Assembly: GCA_003577105.1 (NCBI GenBank) | Contig: QEUQ01000008.1 | Coordinates: forward strand, 1-58,395 | Length of the DNA stretch: 58,395 nt | From: Acidobacteriota bacterium | Lineage (GTDB): Bacteria; Actinomycetota; Acidimicrobiia; ATN3 | Reading direction: 5' to 3' | In this document: positions 34,055 through 42,511 of the stretch, piece after piece | How the letters are laid out: every line of letters begins with the position of its first letter | Position numbering within the stretch: the stretch's first letter is position 1 | Translations under genes and position numbers: made by a program | Notes under the pieces: model-generated | What the model was told of the DNA's origin: nothing | Databases searched by the model: none | The model's input: the letters and a program-made list of their open reading frames with translations, nothing else

Positions 34055-34750
34055 GGCGGGCGGCCCGCCGTCACGCTCGGCCATGAGCTTCGCGAACTTC
34101 TCGAAGTCCACCGAAATGAAGGTCGCCTCGGCCTCGGCCGTCAGCGTGTCGTCGTGGCGGCACTCTCCCACGGTAAAGATCTTGCGCCCGTCGATTCGCC
34201 TCACCCGGCCGGTGAAGACCAGGTCAGCAAAGAGCGGGGTGGGATTCCGGTACTTGATCGTCAGTGTGCCGGTCATGCCCATTTTGCCCGTGAGTGTCTG
34301 CGCGAACCCGAGGACTTCGTCAAAGGCGGCCGCCACAAAGCCACCGTGTACACAGGAGGGCGGCCCTTCGTAGGCAGCCCCGAAGTTGACTCTGCCGATG
34401 ACGCTGCGCTCGCCGTCATCGTCGGCGGTCACTTCCATGCGGATGGGCGGAGCAAGCGGGTTGGCGAGTCCGATGATCGGGCTGTGATCAAAGAACGCGC
34501 TCGGGCTCCCTGCGTTGGCCGCCTCGGCAAAGCCTTCGTACCAGCGCCTGCTCTGCAAGCCCTTGAGGCGATCGGCAAATGCTGCCGCGGCGTCTGCCGC
34601 GGCGTGGAGATCCTCTTCCGGTGCGTCAACAAGAACCAGCCGCTCGATAACTCGTCGCATCTCCGATGCCAGCCGTCTGGCCTCTTGACGGCGGCCGTCG
34701 GTTGGCTCTGAGTAGATTTCCATTTCAAGCTCCTGAGCGCGTTGGCTCAT
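34046..34750 (-). CDS. PaaI-type HotDog thioesterase
   Basis: 234 residues. The HotDog domain is in the C-terminal half: CVHGGFVAAAFDEVLGFAQT (HGG-x-x-x-x-x-D/E catalytic signature), KYRNPTPL and a final strand EAEATFISVD. The N-terminal ~90 residues are helical and unassigned. It hydrolyses an acyl-CoA or related thioester; substrate unknown. Overlaps the downstream end of the CBS gene by four bases, so it is the third gene of a leftward CBS-CBS-thioesterase transcript. Confidence 0.85.
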   Translation of the reverse strand: MSQRAQELEMEIYSEPTDGRRQEARRLASEMRRVIERLVLVDAPEEDLHAAADAAAAFADRLKGLQSRRWYEGFAEAANAGSPSAFFDHSPIIGLANPLAPPIRMEVTADDDGERSVIGRVNFGAAYEGPPSCVHGGFVAAAFDEVLGFAQTLTGKMGMTGTLTIKYRNPTPLFADLVFTGRVRRIDGRKIFTVGECRHDDTLTAEAEATFISVDFEKFAKLMAERDGGPPASG

Positions 34751-35238
34751 CCACCATAGAGGTTGCGGCTCTCCCGTTTTGGATCGGGCGGCAAGTTCTG
34801 AACCTCGGCCGGGAAGTGCTCAGCGAGGTCGGCAATCACCCGTCGTATCGACAGCATCGCCACAGCCCTGCCCTGCTCATCTATCACAGGGAGATGCCGG
34901 AAATGCCCCTCTTTCATGCGGTGAATCGCTTCTGCCACCGAGTCCGATGCCGTGACGGTCACGGGGTCCGGCGTCATCAACTTTGAGAGTGGGCTCGCGA
35001 GCCACTCCTCGCCTTCGGAGAGACCTCTCAGCAATACATCGCGCTCGGTGAAAATCCCCACAACGCGGCCGACGTCATCTTCAACCGCCACCGCTCCCAA
35101 GTCGTTCTCGGTCATCTCCCTGACTGCAGCTGAAGCGGGCGCGTCGTGTCGGAGCGCGAGACACCCCTCGCCGACAACCTTGAGAACCGGAACGGTCGCC
35201 AGATGGCGAAGCTCTTCGCCGGAGATGATCTCGGGCAC
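34747..35238 (-). CDS. tandem CBS-domain protein, copy 1
   Basis: 163 residues from GTG 35238. Two CBS motifs (GRVVGIFTERDVLLRGL and KLMTPDPVTVTASDSVAEAI ... HLPVID) form one Bateman module, which usually binds adenine nucleotides. It starts directly after the stop of the upstream CBS gene (TGAGTG). Confidence 0.88.
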   Translation of the reverse strand: MPEIISGEELRHLATVPVLKVVGEGCLALRHDAPASAAVREMTENDLGAVAVEDDVGRVVGIFTERDVLLRGLSEGEEWLASPLSKLMTPDPVTVTASDSVAEAIHRMKEGHFRHLPVIDEQGRAVAMLSIRRVIADLAEHFPAEVQNLPPDPKRESRNLYGG

Positions 35239-35712
35239 TCAGCCACCCCCCACGTCATGCCACTGGTCTTCGCCAGCGTCGTCCCCATCGGCGCCACGCG
35301 CGGCGAGGGTGTCTTCAAGGATTTCGTCAAGGAAGTCGATCACCTCGAAGGCCCCCACCACCCCAAGTGGCTTCCCTTCCGCCTCGACAACTGGAATATT
35401 GCGATACCCGCCAACTGCCATCTTGTTGATCGCCCAGGCGACTTCGTCGATCTTCAGCAGTGACTCGGGGTCCGGCGTCATTACCTCGCCCACCTTGGTG
35501 TCTGAGCACGAAAGGCCAGGCGCCACTACGCGCTTCATGAAATCGCGCTCGGTGAAGATCCCCCGCAGCACTCCGTCGTCCGCCACGAGCACGCACCCCG
35601 CGTTGTTCTGCCTCAGTACCTCCGCAGCGCGCGCAACGGTGTCGGCTACCGAGACCGGCTCGGGATGGCGCTCACCTATGAACTCCGAGACCGGCGATTC
35701 GAGATTGTGCAT
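35239..35712 (-). CDS. tandem CBS-domain protein, copy 2
   Basis: 157 residues; two CBS motifs (GVLRGIFTERDFMKRVV and EVMTPDPESLLKIDEVAWAI) and a Gly/Asp-rich C-terminus. A paralogue of the downstream copy; the two may form a hetero-oligomeric nucleotide sensor. ATG start at 35712. Confidence 0.88.
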   Translation of the reverse strand: MHNLESPVSEFIGERHPEPVSVADTVARAAEVLRQNNAGCVLVADDGVLRGIFTERDFMKRVVAPGLSCSDTKVGEVMTPDPESLLKIDEVAWAINKMAVGGYRNIPVVEAEGKPLGVVGAFEVIDFLDEILEDTLAARGADGDDAGEDQWHDVGGG

Positions 35713-35823
35713 AGCTCACTCCGATCGTCGAACCCTCTGGCGCGCCATGACCGCCGCCAAAGGGCATCCGAGCGAATTAGTACCACAGAACCGCTTGCGC
35801 GCGATGGGGGTTTTCTTGCGGCG

Positions 35824-37464
35824 TCAGACTGCCGGAATTAGCAGCAGCGTCACCGAGTACGGCGGCAGGTCAATGCTGAACTTGTTTGAAGGCTGGTAGG
35901 TGATGACCGCGGCATCGACCGTGTCCGCTCCGGTGGGGGCCACGAGCTGGGTTTGCTGGATCGGAGCGATCACTCGGAACTCGACTGCGACGTTGGATTG
36001 CCTCGGTTTGGATGTGCGGTTCACGACGACTAGCGAGGCGTCGTAGTCGCGTTTCGAGCACCTCACACCAAGCGCTGGTATTCGGGCACTACCGCCCCCA
36101 GGTAGCTCCGTTTCTATCACCTCAACTCCGGCCGTCCGGGTCTCGATGAGCTCTCGCCCCAAGTGCCTCGCCATAACCTGGGTGGTTACCAGGGTTGGCG
36201 CAGGAGACTGCGGATCGCCTCCGAGCCAGTAGGAATACCCGCCGGGATCGCCGGGGGCGGCCGCCGCGGCGAAGTAGTTCAGCCGTGAGACCCCTCTGTC
36301 GGCCATGACCAGCATTGAGTCTGCCAGCGCGAGACCGGTCAGCCAGTTTCTACCCATGGCCGATGGAAACCGGCTGCCGGCCCAGTCGGTAACTGCAATC
36401 TCGAGCGCCTTCCCGCCACCTTCCTCTGTCAGGATCGTGCTGAACTCGACGAGGCGCTCGCCGAGAAATGCGGGGCGCAGCGCCACCTTTTCCGACGCCT
36501 GTCCGGGTTCTGCGGCCGCGTCGAAATGAAACGCATATCCGTCTACGTCGGGCGCGGTGAGCGAGACCAGTCGCCGCAGTGCTGTGCGTCCATAGGAGCT
36601 CAAGTCCCAGCTCGTTATGGGGGCAAACAACTTGACTGGCACGGGACTGCGGGCCCGCATGGCTCGCGCGAACTCGGTCTGGCGCCGCCCGAGGGCCTGT
36701 GGGTCGCGTGATCCGCCCGGTGAATCCGGGAACCTGTCGAACCCTGCCGACCCCGCCAGCCACGGCGTGGCGCCGATCTCAAAGACTTTCACCCCCCATG
36801 GCTCTTGCCTTCCCCGTGAACGGCGCAAGGCCACCATCGGGTCCGCCGGATCCGTCCCGTTGACGTACGCAACCAAGTCGGCCGCCTCACCGGCGGTGCC
36901 TGTTCCGAAGTTGACGACCAACTGAGGTTCAGCACCGACTCGGGTCGCATAACCCATGAACTCATCAATGCTCATCTCTGCTGAGTCATCTGCGAGGGCA
37001 TCACGCCAGTGATATCCCTGTACCAGCTTGCCGCCGGCATCGAAGAAGCCGTCAAACGGCTCGTACCCGAAGCGGAGCGGTACCCGTGGACCTACTAATT
37101 TCATGTGCTCTCGCAGCGCATCCTCGGTCGCCCCCAGGAATCGGGAATCCCAATCGACGGCCGTGTGCGCGTCACCCACCCAGCGCGGAACATTCAGCGA
37201 CGTGCCGAATAGATCGCCACGCGCGCCGACGATCTGGGGGCCGCAAGTGATCGTCACCTCGTTGCGCATGATCGGCGGGAGCTCTGCCATGGTCGACGGA
37301 GTCGACCCGCCACTCGGCCCCTTCTCCTGCCGCAATACGACATAGCCGAGATACGCGATGACGACAACTGCCACGACAGCTGCACCTATCTGAACTGACC
37401 GCCTCAAACCTTCGCTCCGCCATTCGTCGACCGCGTATTCGCTCACAGGGAGCACGAGCGACAA
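35824..37464 (-). CDS. membrane-anchored GH51-like protein, probably catalytically inactive
   Basis: 546 residues from TTG 37464. A cytoplasmic N-terminus, one membrane helix (about 25-45) and a large outside domain. The barrel resembles alpha-L-arabinofuranosidase-type GH51 (clan GH-A), including NFGTGTAGEAADLVAYVNGT. The canonical acid/base motif GNE reads GAT (residues 231-233, in VFEIGATPW), and the nucleophile site TEW reads TDW (D360). With both catalytic Glu residues replaced it is likely a carbohydrate-binding or scaffold protein. A C-terminal beta domain follows. Monocistronic. Confidence 0.7.
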   Translation of the reverse strand: MSLVLPVSEYAVDEWRSEGLRRSVQIGAAVVAVVVIAYLGYVVLRQEKGPSGGSTPSTMAELPPIMRNEVTITCGPQIVGARGDLFGTSLNVPRWVGDAHTAVDWDSRFLGATEDALREHMKLVGPRVPLRFGYEPFDGFFDAGGKLVQGYHWRDALADDSAEMSIDEFMGYATRVGAEPQLVVNFGTGTAGEAADLVAYVNGTDPADPMVALRRSRGRQEPWGVKVFEIGATPWLAGSAGFDRFPDSPGGSRDPQALGRRQTEFARAMRARSPVPVKLFAPITSWDLSSYGRTALRRLVSLTAPDVDGYAFHFDAAAEPGQASEKVALRPAFLGERLVEFSTILTEEGGGKALEIAVTDWAGSRFPSAMGRNWLTGLALADSMLVMADRGVSRLNYFAAAAAPGDPGGYSYWLGGDPQSPAPTLVTTQVMARHLGRELIETRTAGVEVIETELPGGGSARIPALGVRCSKRDYDASLVVVNRTSKPRQSNVAVEFRVIAPIQQTQLVAPTGADTVDAAVITYQPSNKFSIDLPPYSVTLLLIPAV

Positions 37465-37554
37465 AGTCTAGCTATGGGATGCGCGCCCGAACGTCTGTCG
37501 ACCGCTAGGCTCATCCGCACCAGAGATTTGGCGGAGCAGTAGTTCGGATACCGA

Positions 37555-38433
37555 GTGATGAGTCAGGCTTCAGGCGTGATCGAGTTGTCAGACCTCAGAT
37601 CCATGGTGAGGGCGGCAGGGGGCGTGGTCTTTCGCCGTAACGATCTCGGCATCGGCGAGGTGCTGCTAGTACACCGTCCGCGTTACGACGATTGGTCGTT
37701 TCCAAAGGGCAAGCTCGACCCTGGCGAGAGCTATGAGGAATGCGCTCTGCGCGAGGTGAGCGAAGAGACCGGGCTTCGCTGCAAGCTGCTGAACGAGCTC
37801 GATGGCACGACCTACATCGACAAGCGGGGGCGACCCAAGGTGGTGCGCTACTGGGCCATGAAGGTTCTCGATGGCGAGTTCGTACCGTCGAGCGAGGTTG
37901 ACGAGGCCGAATGGGTATCTATCATTGACGCACCGGATCGCCTGACTTACAGCCACGACCGCGAGCTTGTGGAGTCACTCGTGGAGACTCGCCTCCCACA
38001 TCCCATCTTGATACTGCGCCATGGTGCGGCGGGTGACCGAAGCACGTGGCAAGGGCCAGATCGCGACCGGCCGCTCACCAAGAAGGGCCGTCGACAGGCC
38101 GATGCGCTTGTTGATCTCTATGAGCCGTACGGCGTCACCCGGATTCTCTCGAGTCCGTATCTTCGCTGTGTTCAGACCGTCGAGCCACTAGCTGACGCGC
38201 TCGAAATCGAGATTGAGCTATCGGACGAACTGGCGGAGGGCGCGTTTGGAGCGGCAAGGCTCGCGGCCGGCGCAAGCCGCGAATCCGCTGGCGCTATCGT
38301 GCTGTGCACTCACGGGGACATCATCTGGGACTTGACGGGTGGTGGGCCCGCAGCTAAGGCGTCGACGTGGGTGCTCGTCGCTGGCAAGAAGGGCCTGAAA
38401 TCAGAGGGGTTCTTCGGCCCGCCTGAGGTCTAG
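37555..38433 (+). CDS. MutT1-like Nudix hydrolase fused to histidine phosphatase
   Basis: 292 residues. The Nudix box spans residues 52-74 (GKLDPGESYEECALREVSEE then TGL) with all REUxEE residues. The C-terminal half is a SixA-type histidine phosphatase with RHG (H156) and second His H253 (CTHGD). The same fusion in Mycobacterium (MutT1) hydrolyses 8-oxo-dGTP and diadenosine polyphosphates. Start GTG 37555 or ATG 37558. It faces ppk tail-to-tail. Confidence 0.92.
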   Translation: MMSQASGVIELSDLRSMVRAAGGVVFRRNDLGIGEVLLVHRPRYDDWSFPKGKLDPGESYEECALREVSEETGLRCKLLNELDGTTYIDKRGRPKVVRYWAMKVLDGEFVPSSEVDEAEWVSIIDAPDRLTYSHDRELVESLVETRLPHPILILRHGAAGDRSTWQGPDRDRPLTKKGRRQADALVDLYEPYGVTRILSSPYLRCVQTVEPLADALEIEIELSDELAEGAFGAARLAAGASRESAGAIVLCTHGDIIWDLTGGGPAAKASTWVLVAGKKGLKSEGFFGPPEV

Positions 38434-38445
38434 GGCCATACTTGC

Positions 38446-40569
38446 CTACTTCAGTTTGAGGGCCTTGCGAGTTCTTCGCTCTGGCGAACGCTTTGCGGCC
38501 CGCTTCATGAGCGTCTCCTGAAGCGACACGCGCTTCTCTCCCTCTGCGGGCGATACACGAGACCACTGGCCGTCCGAGTCGAGAAGCCAGGCAAAGGCGT
38601 TGTCCTCGAGCGCGGTTTCGATGATCTGACCGATCCGCTTGCGCACCGCCGCATCTTCGACGGGCACTATCACTTCGATCCGGCTATCAAGGTTGCGCGG
38701 CATGAGATCTGCTGAGCCCGTGAAGCAACTTGTCTCGCTGCCGGCCACAAATCGATATACGCGGGCGTGCTCCAAGAACCTGCCGAGGATCGAGCGCACT
38801 CTTATGTTCTCGCTCATGCCCGGAACCCCTGGACGAAGTGCGCAGATCCCGCGCACGCAAATATCGATCTGAGCTCCCGCCTCCGATGCCGCATAAAGCG
38901 CCTCTATGACCGACGCATCATTGATCGAATTGGCCTTGATTTGAATCTGGGCCTTCTCCCCTGCCCTTGCTGCGGCCGCGACCTTCTCGATTTCACCGAT
39001 GAGGCGCTCTCGCAGATTAAATGGCGCAACCAGAATCTTTCGGAACTGCTCGGGTTTCGCGAACCCGGTGAGGTAGTTGAAGAGGTCAGCGATGTCTGCA
39101 ACGAGGTCCTCGTCTGCGGTGAAGATACCGAAATCCTCGTACAGACGAGCCGTTGCCGAATTGTAGTTTCCGGTGCCGATGTGAACGTATCGCCGCAGCT
39201 TCCCGCCCTCACGCCTCACAACGAGCGTCGTCTTGCCGTGAATCTTCATGGTGAGGAATCCGTAGACGACGTGGACTCCAGCCTGCTCCATTCGGCGGGA
39301 CCATTCGATGTTTCGCATTTCGTCGAAGCGCGCCTTAAGTTCGACGAGGCACACCGTTTGTTTACCCTCCTCGGCCGCCCCAATTAGTGCCGGCACCACG
39401 GGGGACTCGTCGCTCGTGCGATACACCGTGGTCTTCATGGCCAGTACATCGGGGTCCTCCGCAGCTGCGCGCACGAAGCTGGCCACGCTCGTGTTGAAGC
39501 TCTCGTAGGGCATGTGCACGAGGATGTCCGCTTTGCGAATCTCGGCAAAGATGTCTTTCGGGGTTGTGGCTCGCGCAAATCTCGGCGAGGTCTTGGGGGC
39601 CCAGGGCGCGAATTTCAGGCGGGGCACATCGAGGTTTGCCACTTGGCTGACGTCAGCTAGATCAAGCAAGCCATCGACGGTGTAAACCTCGTCATCTCTC
39701 GCTCCCACTCCATCACGGATTCGGTTGAGCATCTGCGGAGACATCCCGCCTGACACTTCGAGGCGAACCACGTCGCCAAACCTGCGGCGCCTCAGCGCAT
39801 CGTCAACGGCCTCGAGAAGATCGTCGGCCTCGTCAGAGACCTCGAAGTCCGCATCTCTCGTCACGCGAAACGCAACGGTCTCGATCACTTCCATGCCTGG
39901 AAACAGCGTCGGGAGGAACTCGGCCATCGCGGCCTCAAGAGGTACCAGGCGAACGTCTTCACCTACCCGCACAAACCGAGGGATCCCCTCTGGCACCTTG
40001 ACGCGTGCAAATCGCTCCTCACCCGTACCTGGATCTCTCACGTAGACACCCAGCGACAGCGAGAGCCCCGATATGTACGGGAATGGCTGGCCAGGGCCTA
40101 CTGCCAGCGGTGTGACGATCGGGTACACCTCGCGCTCATAGACCTCTCGGAGCTGGGCCCGCTCATCGTCTGAAAGCTCAGCCGGAGACGCCACGGAAAT
40201 CCCCTCGGCCGCGAGTGCGGGCACGAGTTCTGACTCCCAGAGCTTGAGCTGGCGCTCACCCAGCTCGGTGACGCGCTCGCGAACGCCTGCGAGCGTCTCC
40301 CTAGGAGTCCGGCCGTCCGCGGATACGACATCTAAACCGAACGCTATTTGGCGCTCGAGTCCGCCCACTCTGATCATGAAAAACTCGTCGAGGTTTGACG
40401 AGTAGATCGAGCAGTACCGAACCCGCTCTAGCAGCGGGGTGTCCGGGTCGGCGGCCAGATCAAGCACCCTCTCATTGAAGTCCAGCCACGACAGCTCGCG
40501 ATTGAAGAGCCGATCCGCTGAACTGCGGAGCGGGCTCGCCATGTGCTGTCTCGTACCTTGGTGGGTCAT
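38446..40569 (-). CDS. ppk: polyphosphate kinase
   Basis: 707-residue PPK1, which polymerises ATP gamma-phosphate into polyphosphate. N-terminal LFNRELSWLDFNERVL, active-site His H444 (KIHGKT) and H463 (YVHIGTGNYN), and the ALYAASEAGAQIDICVRGIC region. ATG 40569; an internal ATG at 40542 is possible. Convergent with the MutT1-like gene, a pairing seen in other actinobacteria. Confidence 0.96.
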   Translation of the reverse strand: MTHQGTRQHMASPLRSSADRLFNRELSWLDFNERVLDLAADPDTPLLERVRYCSIYSSNLDEFFMIRVGGLERQIAFGLDVVSADGRTPRETLAGVRERVTELGERQLKLWESELVPALAAEGISVASPAELSDDERAQLREVYEREVYPIVTPLAVGPGQPFPYISGLSLSLGVYVRDPGTGEERFARVKVPEGIPRFVRVGEDVRLVPLEAAMAEFLPTLFPGMEVIETVAFRVTRDADFEVSDEADDLLEAVDDALRRRRFGDVVRLEVSGGMSPQMLNRIRDGVGARDDEVYTVDGLLDLADVSQVANLDVPRLKFAPWAPKTSPRFARATTPKDIFAEIRKADILVHMPYESFNTSVASFVRAAAEDPDVLAMKTTVYRTSDESPVVPALIGAAEEGKQTVCLVELKARFDEMRNIEWSRRMEQAGVHVVYGFLTMKIHGKTTLVVRREGGKLRRYVHIGTGNYNSATARLYEDFGIFTADEDLVADIADLFNYLTGFAKPEQFRKILVAPFNLRERLIGEIEKVAAAARAGEKAQIQIKANSINDASVIEALYAASEAGAQIDICVRGICALRPGVPGMSENIRVRSILGRFLEHARVYRFVAGSETSCFTGSADLMPRNLDSRIEVIVPVEDAAVRKRIGQIIETALEDNAFAWLLDSDGQWSRVSPAEGEKRVSLQETLMKRAAKRSPERRTRKALKLK

Positions 40570-40687
40570 CTCGGCCTGTTAACCTGACTCGTGTCTTGGG
40601 ATTGATTGTCTCAGAACTTGTTGGGGTCCTGTGCCGGAAATCGGGGTCTCGTAGGGCACGGGGGTTGGATCATCGAGGAGGTACGGG

Positions 40688-41455
40688 TTGGGGCCATCGG
40701 GCACCGAGGGCCGTTATGGCTCTGCCGCCAAGGAGTTGGAGTCTTCTCTAGTACCGACGGGCGTATCCACAGAGGTATCCGCGCCGTTGCCTGCGCCTGG
40801 TGAAATGGCTGAAAGCCCCGAGTGGCTCCTTGCGACGGTCATCTCCAGGCTTGGCACTGCAATCTCTAGATCGCTGGAGACCGGTGCGCGTCAGGCGGAC
40901 TTGACGGGAACACAGACTTCGGCCCTCTACTTCGCTCGGTTCTCGCGACCGCAATTCGCGACGGTAGGCAATCTGGCTCGAGTCCTAGGTGTCAGCCATG
41001 TGACCGTGGTGCGGTCAATCGGACCCTTGATCGAGCGGGGCTATCTCGAGCGAGAGACAGGGACTGACCGTCGTACTACCCACCTCGTCATTACTGAGTT
41101 GGGTGCAGAGGCGGTCGAAATTGCGTTTCGACAGCGACACCAGCTGCTACTCGATTTGGCATCGACACTCCCTCGAGAAGAGGCCGGCCACTTGGCCGAA
41201 CTCTTTGCTGGCCTCGCCCAAGAATTGGGTGACATTGTGGGCATGCGCGACTTTGGGCCGTGCACACGATGCTCGTTTCTCGACGATTCAGCTGGCGGTG
41301 CCTCTTCAGACGGCCCGCTTACCCTGAGATGTGACCGGTTCGACATGTCCATTGAGCCGGCGGAGATGAACCTCGGTTGTCCACACTTCGCTCGAATTGC
41401 GGAAAGGCGGTCGCCCCTTGCTATCAGCAATCAGCGGCCGCGGGTCCCTCGTTGA
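40688..41455 (+). CDS. MarR-family regulator with C-terminal cysteine cluster
   Basis: 255 residues from TTG 40688, chosen because GAGGAGGT lies just upstream; ATG 40805 has only a weak site. The middle is a MarR winged helix (VGNLARVLGVSHVTVVRSIG, then a DRRTTHLVIT wing). The last ~60 residues carry C-T-R-C, a lone Cys in LRCDRF, and CPHF, which could bind zinc or an iron-sulfur cluster and give redox or metal control. Divergent from ppk (118-bp gap), so it may regulate ppk. Confidence 0.8.
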   Translation: MGPSGTEGRYGSAAKELESSLVPTGVSTEVSAPLPAPGEMAESPEWLLATVISRLGTAISRSLETGARQADLTGTQTSALYFARFSRPQFATVGNLARVLGVSHVTVVRSIGPLIERGYLERETGTDRRTTHLVITELGAEAVEIAFRQRHQLLLDLASTLPREEAGHLAELFAGLAQELGDIVGMRDFGPCTRCSFLDDSAGGASSDGPLTLRCDRFDMSIEPAEMNLGCPHFARIAERRSPLAISNQRPRVPR

Positions 41456-41909
41456 CAGCAAGCCAGTACTCGATGGCGGCAGCTACAGTCTCGACGAAGT
41501 TCCCGCCGTCAAGAGGCTTGACGACATAGCCGTTGGCGCCGAGATCGTAAGCGGTAACGGTGTCGTACTCTTCGGCGCTCACAGTTAGAACTGCCACCGG
41601 CACTAGGCGTGTCTCGTCAACTTCTCGGATTCGCCGCAGGAACTCGTGACCATTGACCCTGGGGAGATCAAGGTCGAGCAGAACCAAGTCCGGCGGGCAA
41701 GCTACGTCGCGGTGCTCATAGTCACCGACACCGAACATGTAGTCGAGCGCATCGGAGCCATCGCTCACGACGTCGAGGTGACACTCGATACCGACGCGAA
41801 GCAGCGCTATCTCGATCATGGCTACGTCGTCACGGTTGTCTTCGACGAGCAACACGGTCGCCGGGCCAACTCGGCTTGCCATCGATCCCACCTCGATGAT
41901 CGTTGTCAA
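41424..41909 (-). CDS. single-domain response regulator (Rcp1/CheY-like)
   Basis: 161 residues; receiver domain only. Acidic pair E23/D24 (LLVEDNRDDVAMIEIAL), phospho-acceptor Asp in LVLLDLDLPRVNG and Lys in YVVKPLD. The NRDDVxMIxxAL start is that of Rcp1-type regulators that partner phytochrome-like kinases or relay phosphoryl groups. No kinase is adjacent. Its 3' end overlaps the MarR gene by 32 bp on the opposite strand. Confidence 0.88.
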   Translation of the reverse strand: MTTIIEVGSMASRVGPATVLLVEDNRDDVAMIEIALLRVGIECHLDVVSDGSDALDYMFGVGDYEHRDVACPPDLVLLDLDLPRVNGHEFLRRIREVDETRLVPVAVLTVSAEEYDTVTAYDLGANGYVVKPLDGGNFVETVAAAIEYWLAVNEGPAAADC

Positions 41910-42061
41910 TTACAGCGGCACAGGGCCTGCTGTTCAGAGCAACCAACCATCAGGTAGCGGAGCTGGTGTGCCAACTGGCGGAATTCCCCCCACCGAGCAG
42001 CAATCTGACCCTACACGACTCTTCGGCTGTGCTGCTCGCTCGAATAAATGGATATTCCCGG

Positions 42062-42135
42062 TGGAGACGATCGGACTCGAACCGACGACCCCCTGCTTGC
42101 AAAGCAGGTGCTCTAGCCAACTGAGCTACGTCCCC
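42062..42135 (-). tRNA. tRNA-Ala (anticodon TGC)
   Basis: Acceptor GGGGACG/CGTCTCC (one G-T), D-arm GCTC...GAGC, anticodon loop TTTGCAA, T-loop TTCGAGT, discriminator A. Not in an rRNA operon. Confidence 0.94.
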
Positions 42136-42166
42136 TCGAAAACCAATTGTAGTGGCCGAAGCTGGT

Positions 42167-42511
42167 CTAACCCGAAGCGGGTTTTCCCGCCTCAATGACG
42201 CCTGCCTCGGCCGAGTCGGTTAGCGGGGGCAGTTCCGACGGATCGTAGAAATCTCCTGGGTCCCTGTACGAACTGCTCCGCCCGGCCATGAGCCAGTACT
42301 CGGTGCCACTTTCCTCAGCAATCGTCCGCAGGCCCATCGCCTCATACCCCAGCCTCGCCATTGCCCTTGAGGCCGCCTCCCAGGACTCTTCACCGGCTGC
42401 CTCGTCGGTTTCGGCGGATGGCAGATGCCAGGTTTCGCCAGACTCCGAGCGGGTCAGAAGAACACGCCCTTCGCCGTCGTAATACAGCGCCGCGACCCGC
42501 TGGGCGCTCAC
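42167..42511 (-). CDS. Nudix-fold-like protein without the catalytic box
   Basis: 114 residues from GTG 42511, which overlaps the preceding stop by four bases (GTGA); the longer frame to 42559 is rejected. The first 35 residues (AALYYDGEGRVLLTRS then GETWHLPSAET) look like the opening strands of a Nudix domain, and the following helix and strand also fit. The Nudix box itself is absent: RExxEExG is replaced by SRAMARLG. Probably a non-catalytic Nudix relative or accessory to the upstream oxidoreductase. Function unknown. Confidence 0.6.
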   Translation of the reverse strand: MSAQRVAALYYDGEGRVLLTRSESGETWHLPSAETDEAAGEESWEAASRAMARLGYEAMGLRTIAEESGTEYWLMAGRSSSYRDPGDFYDPSELPPLTDSAEAGVIEAGKPASG

